A stretch of 64,000 nucleotides of DNA, taken from positions 2,914,001 to 2,978,000 of the forward strand of contig NZ_JAGIOC010000001.1 in NCBI RefSeq assembly GCF_017876515.1, given 5' to 3'. The notes under the pieces are model-generated. The model had not been told where the DNA came from. It ran no database searches and saw nothing but the letters and a program-made list of their open reading frames with translations. Each line of letters starts with the position of its first letter. Positions within the stretch are counted from its first letter, which is position 1. This document shows positions 34,549 through 41,468 of the stretch, piece by piece. This stretch comes from Brachybacterium fresconis (lineage in GTDB: Bacteria > Actinomycetota > Actinomycetes > Actinomycetales > Dermabacteraceae). A program made the translations under genes and the position numbers.

Positions 34549-36027
34549 TCACCCGCGGCCCAGCAGCTCTGCGATCTGCGGATGACCGGCGACGTACCCC
34601 TCCAGCAGCTTCGCCCCCAGTTCCGGGGAGCTGACCAGCGGATGCGTGGCGAAGCCCTGCCAGGCGGCGTCGCGGGAGCCGGTGGTGGCGGCCTCGAGGA
34701 TCTTCCGCTCAGCCGCGCGCAGGGAGCTCATCATGCCCAGCCGCCCCAGCTCCACGGGGGCGACCGGCAACGGGTGCACGCCCGCGCCGTCCACCTCGCA
34801 CAGCACCTCGAGCACGGCGTCGGCCGGGAGCTCCGGGACGATCCGCTCGGCGGCGGGCGCTCCCTGCCGATCGGCGGCGATGTTGCCGACGTCCAGGATC
34901 ATCCGCTCCCGACGCCCCGTGGCCAGCGCCGTCATCAGCCGCAGCGCCACCTCTTGGTAGCCGCCGCCGGCGACGTCCTCCTCGCGGCGCTCCTCGTCGC
35001 GGGACTCGGCCATGTAGGTCGCCTCGCGCTCGTGGAGGGTGGAGCGCCAGAGCTCGACGGGGGAGGAGCAGCAGGATGCTTCCGTCGGGTCGGCCGGATG
35101 CGCGGACGTGGAGCCACTCGCCGACGTGACCGGCGGGCCCGGCGCGATGGCGTCGGCCGCCGCGAGGTAGAAGTCCCCCTGCTGCTTGGCGAGGAACTCC
35201 CCGCGCGTGGTGGCGGCGGCGGTGATCCGCTCGATGGCCGCGGTGGTGTGGAGGTAGTAATACAGGTACTCGTTGGGCAGCGCCCTGTCGGCCCGGACCC
35301 AGTCCTTGCCGATCAGGCGCGCCTCCTCGATCTCCTCCAGCGCGGCGTCGTCGGCCAGCAGGCCCGGCAGGCGGTCGACCCCCTCGACCGTCACCGAGCG
35401 CAGCCAGCCCAGATGGTTCAGCCCGACGTAGTCGACCTCGGCGCCGCGCTCGCCGGCCACCAGGTCCACGTCCAGCAGGCGGCCCACGCGGCGCACCAGC
35501 CCGATCGGGGTGTCGCAGATGCCCACCACGCGGTCCCCGAGGATCGAGCGCATCGCCTCGGTGACGATGCCGGCGGGATTGGTGAAGTTGATGGTCCACG
35601 CCGTCGGCGCGGCCTCGGCGATCGTGCGGGCGATGTCGAGTGCGACGGGGATGGTGCGCAGGGCGTAGGCGAGGCCGCCGGGACCGATGGTCTCCTGGCC
35701 CAGCAGCCCCAGGCCCAGGGCCACCCGCTCGTCGATCGTGCGGGCCTCGGCGCCGCCCACCCGGACGGCGCTGAAGACGAAGTCGGCGCCGGTGACGGCC
35801 TCGCGCAGCTCGGTGGTCGCACTGACCTGCGGCGGGTGGGCGAGTCGTCCCTCCGCCTCGAGCCGTTCGCGGACCCCGGCGATGACCTCGGCGATCGTGC
35901 CCAGACGCGCCGCGTCGACGTCCTGCAGGGCGATCTCGTCGACCTGCAGGCCGGTGGCGCCGGTGGCCACGGCCTCGTACACCAGCGGCACGCGGAAGCC
36001 GCCGCCGCCCAGGATCGTCAGCTTCAT
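34549..36027 (-). CDS. GH4 glycosidase (6-phospho-beta-glucosidase type)
   Basis: 492-aa NAD- and metal-dependent family 4 glycosidase. The dinucleotide motif is LTILGGGGFRVPLVYEA; metal ligands are the Cys in GICDTPIGL (about residue 171) and the His in GLNHLGWL (about 201); TNPAGIVTEA is the family hallmark. ATG 36027 overlaps the stop of the DeoR gene (ATGA). GH4 enzymes usually act on phosphorylated disaccharides from PTS uptake, yet the linked importer is an ABC type and a PfkB kinase is present, so the true substrate may be unphosphorylated or phosphorylated after entry. Substrate unproven. Confidence 0.9.
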   Translation of the reverse strand: MKLTILGGGGFRVPLVYEAVATGATGLQVDEIALQDVDAARLGTIAEVIAGVRERLEAEGRLAHPPQVSATTELREAVTGADFVFSAVRVGGAEARTIDERVALGLGLLGQETIGPGGLAYALRTIPVALDIARTIAEAAPTAWTINFTNPAGIVTEAMRSILGDRVVGICDTPIGLVRRVGRLLDVDLVAGERGAEVDYVGLNHLGWLRSVTVEGVDRLPGLLADDAALEEIEEARLIGKDWVRADRALPNEYLYYYLHTTAAIERITAAATTRGEFLAKQQGDFYLAAADAIAPGPPVTSASGSTSAHPADPTEASCCSSPVELWRSTLHEREATYMAESRDEERREEDVAGGGYQEVALRLMTALATGRRERMILDVGNIAADRQGAPAAERIVPELPADAVLEVLCEVDGAGVHPLPVAPVELGRLGMMSSLRAAERKILEAATTGSRDAAWQGFATHPLVSSPELGAKLLEGYVAGHPQIAELLGRG

Positions 36028-36794
36028 GGCAGCAGGACCTCCAGGTCCTCCCCCTCGGAGAGGGCGAGCGCGTCGGGATCGGGGGAGCGGTCGGTGATCA
36101 GGCCCGTGAACCGTTCCAGGGAGGAGACCTCGAGGAACCCCGAGCCGGGCAGCTTCTCGTGGTCGGCCAGGAGGAACGCCGAGGTCGAGACCTCGAGGAG
36201 GCCGCGCTTGACCGGCACCTCGCTGGGGGTCGAGTCGAGCACGGTCCCGTCGGGCCGGATCCCGGAGGTGCCCAGGAACGCGACATCGACCCGGACCTGC
36301 CGCAGCGCGGATTCGGTCAGGGTGCCCACGAGGGACTGGTAGTTCGGGCGCAGCAGACCGCCGAGCACGACGATGTCGACGTCGGGGGCCTCGGCGAGCG
36401 CCTGGACCACGGCGAGCGAGGCGGTCACCACGGTCACGGACCGGCGCGCGAGCAGGGGGCACATCGCGGCGACGGTGGTGCCGATGTCCAGGGCGATCAC
36501 GTCTCCGTCGGCGATGCAGGCCACGGCGCGCTCGGCGATCTGCCGCTTCGCCCTCGAGGCGGAGGTGGCGACGTCGGCGAAGGCCCGCACGTCGGCCTCG
36601 GGGCGGATGCTGCCGCGCACGTCGCAGGCGCCGCCGCGCACCCGGCGCACCGCCCCGGAGTCCGAGAGCAGCTCCAGGTCGCGGCGGATGGTGGCCTCGG
36701 AGACGGCGAAGTCCGTGCTCAAGCGGCCGACGGTCGCGGAGCCGTGGCGGCGCACGAGGGCGACGATGGCCTCGTGGCGTTCTTCGCTGAGCAT
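36024..36794 (-). CDS. DeoR/GlpR-family regulator
   Basis: 256-aa transcription factor. The N-terminal helix-turn-helix (ATVGRLSTDFAVSEATIRRDLELL) is followed by the DeoR sugar-phosphate sensor domain with DGDVIALDIGTTVAAM and VVLGGLLRPNYQSLVG. ATG 36794 is chosen since it begins the helix-turn-helix; the longer frame to 36962 crosses the promoter region. It is divergent from the sugar ABC operon and coupled to the GH4 gene, so it probably represses both in the absence of a phosphorylated sugar intermediate. Confidence 0.9.
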   Translation of the reverse strand: MLSEERHEAIVALVRRHGSATVGRLSTDFAVSEATIRRDLELLSDSGAVRRVRGGACDVRGSIRPEADVRAFADVATSASRAKRQIAERAVACIADGDVIALDIGTTVAAMCPLLARRSVTVVTASLAVVQALAEAPDVDIVVLGGLLRPNYQSLVGTLTESALRQVRVDVAFLGTSGIRPDGTVLDSTPSEVPVKRGLLEVSTSAFLLADHEKLPGSGFLEVSSLERFTGLITDRSPDPDALALSEGEDLEVLLP

Positions 36795-36824
36795 GGCGTC
36801 ACCGTAGCACCGTCCGCGCAATAT

Positions 36825-36885
36825 CGAGCATGAACGAACAGCATTCCGCACAAGACTGCATATGCGAGCATGGTGTGACACCATG
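36825..36885. promoter_or_regulatory. Candidate DeoR operator region
   Basis: CGAGCATG occurs twice, 40 bases apart (36825 and 36865). The second copy runs into a perfect dyad CATGGTGT-G-ACACCATG (36869-36885). GAGCATG occurs once more at the DeoR start codon. This spans the divergent promoters of the DeoR and lipoprotein genes. Confidence 0.5.
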
Positions 36886-36938
36886 GTGCTCTGCGCCACA
36901 GCACCGCGGCTGTCGCCGCCCGCCTCCAGGAGGACCCC

Positions 36939-38318
36939 ATGCGTCGTCTGTCCCGTCGTCATCTGCTCGGCTCGAGCGCCGCCGTCGGAGGGCTCGGCCT
37001 CCTCGCGGCCTGCGCCCCCGGCTCCGAGACCGGTTCCGGCGCGAGCGACGGGGGTGGCTCCGGCCCCGCCGCCTCCGACGTGGAGACCGACCCGGCGGCG
37101 ATGGGCGAGATCACCCTGAAGGTCTGGGACCAGGAGGTCCGCGGCGCCCAGAACGACGCCATCGAATCACTCATCGACGCGTTCGAGAAGGAATACCCGA
37201 ACATCACGATCGATCGGGTCAAGCAGTCCTTCGACGACCTGCAGCAGCAGTCCGGTCTGGCGCTGTCCGGCAACGACGTCCCGGACGTCCTGCAGGTCAA
37301 CAACGCCCGCGGCGACATGGGCGAGTTCGTCAAGGCGGGGCAGCTCACCGACCTCACCGGCTACGCCGAGGCCTACGGCTGGGAGGAGCGCTTCCCCGAG
37401 TCGGTGCTGTCCAAGATGCGCTACTCCGCCGACGCCGTCACCTTCGGCAAGGGCTCCCTGTGGGGCCTTCCGCAGACCGGCGAGGTGTGCGGCATCTTCT
37501 ACAGCACGAAGAAGCTCGAGGCGCTGGGGGTCGAGCCGCCGACGTCCTGGGACGCGGTGTACTCCCTGGTCGAGACCGCGCTGGAGGCCGGAGAGCTGCC
37601 GATCAAACTCGGCAACCTCGAGCAGTGGCCCGCCCTGCACGTCTTCGGTCCCCTGCAGGCCGCCTTCGTGCCCACGGACGACATCGTGAAACTGGCCATG
37701 GGCAACGAGGGCGCGGACTGGACCAGCCCGGAGAACCTCGAGGCCCTCACCCAGCTCGCCGACTGGGCCGGCGGCGGCGCGCTCGGCGACTCGCCCAACG
37801 GCCTCGCCTACGACACCGCGTGGGCGGAGTACACCGAGGGCGACGGCGTGCTGCTGATCGGCGGTTCCTGGCTGGGCCCGGACATGGAGGCCGTGATGGG
37901 GGAGGACCTGCGCTTCATGGCTCCGCCGGAGGGGGCCGACGGGACGATCGCCACCACCGGCGGCACCGGACTGCCCTTCTCGATCCCCGCCGCCGCCGCG
38001 AACGCCGATGCGGCCGCCGCCTACATCGACTACATCACCTCGGACTCCGCGATGGAGCTGATCGCGGAGGCCGGCGGCATGCCGGTGCTGCGCACCGCGG
38101 AGCTCTCCCCGGACTCCGGCGTGAACAAGGACATCTACGAGGCCTTCGACAAGGTCTCGATCGACGGGGTGCTGCTGCCCTACCTCGACTACGCCACGCC
38201 GACATTCGCCGACACCGCCGGCTCTGCCCTGCAGCAGGTCATCGGCGGCGAGAGCGACCCGGAAGGTGCCGCGGCGGAGCTGCAGACCGACTACGTGGAA
38301 TTCACCGCGGAGGACTGA
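36939..38318 (+). CDS. Sugar ABC importer substrate-binding lipoprotein (SBP family 1)
   Basis: 459-aa extracellular sugar-binding lipoprotein. The signal peptide is RRLSRRHLLGSSAAVGGLGL with a lipobox LAAC near residue 25 and a twin-arginine-like pair, followed by a Gly/Ser linker. The mature part shows the family-1 pattern: ITLKVWDQEVRGAQNDAIE early and a ligand-cleft region with GGSWLGPDM. AGGAGG lies just ahead of ATG 36939. It starts an operon with two permeases and a kinase; no ATPase gene is present, so it presumably uses a shared MsiK-like ATPase encoded elsewhere. Confidence 0.93.
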   Translation: MRRLSRRHLLGSSAAVGGLGLLAACAPGSETGSGASDGGGSGPAASDVETDPAAMGEITLKVWDQEVRGAQNDAIESLIDAFEKEYPNITIDRVKQSFDDLQQQSGLALSGNDVPDVLQVNNARGDMGEFVKAGQLTDLTGYAEAYGWEERFPESVLSKMRYSADAVTFGKGSLWGLPQTGEVCGIFYSTKKLEALGVEPPTSWDAVYSLVETALEAGELPIKLGNLEQWPALHVFGPLQAAFVPTDDIVKLAMGNEGADWTSPENLEALTQLADWAGGGALGDSPNGLAYDTAWAEYTEGDGVLLIGGSWLGPDMEAVMGEDLRFMAPPEGADGTIATTGGTGLPFSIPAAAANADAAAAYIDYITSDSAMELIAEAGGMPVLRTAELSPDSGVNKDIYEAFDKVSIDGVLLPYLDYATPTFADTAGSALQQVIGGESDPEGAAAELQTDYVEFTAED

Positions 38319-38326
38319 CCCCGCCG

Positions 38327-39214
38327 ATGTCGAAGAGCCCGCCCTCGGCGGTCGTGCGTTCGCGCGTGACCCCGTACCTGTTCATCCTGCCCGCGTTCGT
38401 CGTCTACGCGGCGTTCTCGCTGTACCCGCTGGTCCGGGCCGCCCAGTTCTCCCTGTACGACTGGCCCGGCTTCGGGCCCTCGACCTTCGTGGGCCTGGCG
38501 AACTACGTCGACCTCGCCGGGGACGAGGCGTTCCGGGCCGCCATCGGCAACGCCCTCGTGCTGATCGCGTTCTACGCCCTGCTACCGCTGGTGATCGGAC
38601 TGGTGCTGGCGGCGATCTTCCGCCGCGGGCAGGTGCGCGGGATGGGCTTCTTCCGTTCCGTGATCTTCCTGCCGCAGGTGATCGCGCTGGTCGTGGTCGC
38701 CGTGGCGTGGCGGAACATCTACGCGCCCAACGGGCCGCTGAACGAGCTGCTGCGCGCCGTCGGGCTCGAGGAGCTGGCCCGCGGCTGGCTGGGCGACCCC
38801 GGAGCGGCGCTCCCGGCGGTCGGCTTCATCGGCACCTGGCTGGAGATGGGGCTGGTGATGCTGCTGCTGCTGGCCGGCATGAGCCGCATCCCCGATGACC
38901 TCTTCGAGGCGGCGCGCCTGGACGGCGCCGGCCCGGTGCGGGAGTTCTTCGCCATCACCCTGCCCTCGGTGCGCGGCGAGATCGTCGTCGCCCTGGTCCT
39001 GACCATCATCGCCGCGCTGAAGACCTTCGACCTGGTCTACATGACCACGTCCGGGGGACCGGGCAACGCCACCACCGTGCCCAGCTACGAGGTGTACTAC
39101 CGGGCGTTCCAGCTGCGCGAGGTCGGCTCCGCCAGCGCCGTCGCCGTGGTGCTCACGATCCTGGTGTTCGCGATCAACGTGCTGGTCACCCGGATCGGGG
39201 AGCGATCACAGTGA
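38327..39214 (+). CDS. Sugar ABC importer permease, MalF type
   Basis: 295-aa inner-membrane permease with six predicted helices and an EAA loop (DLFEAARLDGAGPVREFFAITLPSVR) that contacts the ATPase. The first helix begins TPYLFILPAFVVYAAFSLYP. The start ATG 38327 lies eight bases after the lipoprotein stop. It pairs with the MalG-type permease that follows with a four-base overlap. Confidence 0.93.
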   Translation: MSKSPPSAVVRSRVTPYLFILPAFVVYAAFSLYPLVRAAQFSLYDWPGFGPSTFVGLANYVDLAGDEAFRAAIGNALVLIAFYALLPLVIGLVLAAIFRRGQVRGMGFFRSVIFLPQVIALVVVAVAWRNIYAPNGPLNELLRAVGLEELARGWLGDPGAALPAVGFIGTWLEMGLVMLLLLAGMSRIPDDLFEAARLDGAGPVREFFAITLPSVRGEIVVALVLTIIAALKTFDLVYMTTSGGPGNATTVPSYEVYYRAFQLREVGSASAVAVVLTILVFAINVLVTRIGERSQ

Positions 39215-40014
39215 GGGTCTCCGCCGGTGAGCGCACGATGAACTACATCGTGCTGGTGCTGTTCGCCCTGTTCGCCCTCGCCCCGATCCTCACGATCCTG
39301 GCCACGGCGTTCTCCCCGCAGATCGGCGAGCCGGCCGGACTGCATCCGGGCAACTTCGTCGAGGCCTGGCAGGTGGGCGGCTTCGGCCGCTCGCTGGGCA
39401 ACTCGCTGATCGTCGCCGCGATCGTGGTCACCGCCGCCGTGACGCTGTCGGTGCTGTCCGGCTACGCCTTCGGCACCATGCGCTTCCCCGGCTCGACGGT
39501 GCTGTTCTACGTGTTCCTGCTGGGGCTGATGATCCCCACCGAGGCGACCGTCATCCCGCTGTTCTTCGACCTGCGGTCCCTGGGCCTGACCGACACCTAC
39601 GCCGCGATCGCCCTGCCGCAGATCGCCCAGTCCGTCGCCTTCGGCACCTTCTGGCTGCGAGCCCAGTTCCGCACGATGCCGGTGAGCCTGCTGGAGGCGG
39701 CGGCGCTGGACGGGGCGGGCCCGATGCGCTCCCTGCGCAGCATCGTGGTGCCCTCCTCGGTGCCGGCTCTGACCACGCTGCTGGTGCTGGTGTTCATGTG
39801 GACCTGGAACGAATTCCTCATCGCCCTGGTCATGGCCCCCGGCGGAAATCTGCGCACCGCCCCGCTGGGTCTGTCCAACTTCCAGGGCCAGTACACCGCC
39901 GAGCTCGCCCTGCTCTCGGCCGGAGCCGTCATCGTCGCCCTGCCGATGGTGATCATGTTCCTGTTCCTGCAGAGGCACTTCATCCGCGGAATGCTCGAAG
40001 GAGCCGTGAAGTGA
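39211..40014 (+). CDS. Sugar ABC importer permease, MalG type
   Basis: 267-aa second permease. Six helices, the EAA loop SLLEAAALDGAGPMRSLRSIV, and the C-terminal FLFLQRHFIRGMLEGAVK typical of MalG/UgpE. The GTG at 39211 overlaps the MalF stop (GTGA); an ATG at 39238 is a possible shorter start. It ends in a TGATG overlap with the PfkB kinase start. The set LP-MalF-MalG-kinase matches carbohydrate uptake operons. Confidence 0.93.
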   Translation: MRVSAGERTMNYIVLVLFALFALAPILTILATAFSPQIGEPAGLHPGNFVEAWQVGGFGRSLGNSLIVAAIVVTAAVTLSVLSGYAFGTMRFPGSTVLFYVFLLGLMIPTEATVIPLFFDLRSLGLTDTYAAIALPQIAQSVAFGTFWLRAQFRTMPVSLLEAAALDGAGPMRSLRSIVVPSSVPALTTLLVLVFMWTWNEFLIALVMAPGGNLRTAPLGLSNFQGQYTAELALLSAGAVIVALPMVIMFLFLQRHFIRGMLEGAVK

Positions 40015-41342
40015 TGACCGAGAACCGACCGACCCCTGACAGCCCGGACCTCAACAGTCCGACCCCAGATCTCCCGACGCCCGGCGCACCGACTGCCGGT
40101 GCATCGACCCCCGCCAGCCCGAGCCCCGACCGCCTCGCCGCCGATCCCGACCGGCCGACCACGGACAGCGCGCCCTCGGACCCGGCCCCGCCGACGTCGG
40201 CCGTCGAGCGACCCTGGCTCACCGCCCGGGAGGCCGCCGCCGTCGATGCCGCCTCCGACTGGGACCCCCTGGCCGGGACCCGCGGCCAGGAGGACCCGCC
40301 GTTGGACGTGCTGCTGAGCGGGACGGTCTTCTTCGACATCGTCTTCACGGGGCTGGACCGCCTGCCCGCCCCCGGCGAGGAGCTGTGGAGCAAGGGCATG
40401 GGATCCAGCCCCGGCGGCATCGCGAACCTCGCCGTGGCCGCCGCTCGCCTCGGCCTGCGCACCGGACTGGTGGCGGGGTTCGGCGACGACGCCTACGCGG
40501 ACTGGATGTGGCACACCATGGCGCACGAGGAGGGCATCGACCTCTCCGCCTCGAGGCGCTTCCCCGACTTCCACTCGCCGCTGACCGCCTCCGTCGCCGC
40601 CCAGGGTGACCGGGCGATGGTCACCCACGGCCACGACCTGCCCGAACCGCTCTCGGTGATGATCGCGCGGGCCCCCGCCGCCCGGGCAGCCGTCGTCGAC
40701 CTCGCCGGAGAGACCGGCTGGTGGGCGGACCTCGCCCGCCGCGGCTCGAGGATCTTCGCGGACATCGGCTTCGACGAGACCGGTCGCTGGGACGTCGCCG
40801 ACCTCGCGCCGCTGGCCCACTGCCACGCCTTCACCCCCAACGCCGTCGAGGCCATGGGCTACACCCGCACCGAGAGTCCCGACCGGGCCGTGCGCGCGCT
40901 CGCCGAGAAGGTGCCGCTGGCCGTGGTGACCGACGGCGCCGCCGGCTCCTACGCGATCGACGCCACCACCGGCGAGGAGGCCTACTGCCCCGCCGTGCCC
41001 GTGACCGCGATCGACACCACCGGCGCCGGAGACGTTTTCGCCGCGTCGATGGTGCTGGGCACCCTCGCCGACTGGCCGCTCGACGAGCGGCTCAAGTTCG
41101 CCTCGCTCTGCTCCGCATTGGCCGTCCAGCAGTTCGGCGGGTCGCTGGCAGCCCCCGGCTGGGGCGACATCACCGACTGGTGGCGCCACCTCTCCGACGC
41201 GGCCGACGGCGGGGACCTGCGCGCCGCCTACACCCGCGACGGCTACTGCTTCCTCGACGGCGTCGTCCCCGACCACCAGGTCCAGGGCCGGCGCCGCGCC
41301 CAGGGCACCTTCGCCCTGCGCTCGGACGCCGGCAAGCACTGA
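40014..41342 (+). CDS. PfkB-family carbohydrate kinase with Pro-rich N-terminus
   Basis: 442-aa kinase of the ribokinase fold. The PfkB signatures are GMGSSPGGIANLAVAAARLG and DTTGAGDVFAAS, with the catalytic Asp about residue 340. The first 70 residues are low complexity (Pro/Ser/Thr/Asp), similar in style to the extension of the ApnL-like protein, and precede the fold; family members are usually about 310-340 aa. Start ATG overlaps the previous stop (TGATG). Last gene of the sugar operon; it probably phosphorylates the imported sugar or its hydrolysis product. The substrate is unknown. Confidence 0.88.
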   Translation: MTENRPTPDSPDLNSPTPDLPTPGAPTAGASTPASPSPDRLAADPDRPTTDSAPSDPAPPTSAVERPWLTAREAAAVDAASDWDPLAGTRGQEDPPLDVLLSGTVFFDIVFTGLDRLPAPGEELWSKGMGSSPGGIANLAVAAARLGLRTGLVAGFGDDAYADWMWHTMAHEEGIDLSASRRFPDFHSPLTASVAAQGDRAMVTHGHDLPEPLSVMIARAPAARAAVVDLAGETGWWADLARRGSRIFADIGFDETGRWDVADLAPLAHCHAFTPNAVEAMGYTRTESPDRAVRALAEKVPLAVVTDGAAGSYAIDATTGEEAYCPAVPVTAIDTTGAGDVFAASMVLGTLADWPLDERLKFASLCSALAVQQFGGSLAAPGWGDITDWWRHLSDAADGGDLRAAYTRDGYCFLDGVVPDHQVQGRRRAQGTFALRSDAGKH

Positions 41343-41468
41343 ACGGGGACATCGACAGCTGCCGAGGCCGCGCGATGTCGCGAGGCCGCGGGAGCCGCCC
41401 GAGACCATCTCGACGAATCCCGACCTCGCGCCGCATCGCCGCGGCGCCCTGTGAGAGACGAGAACCCC

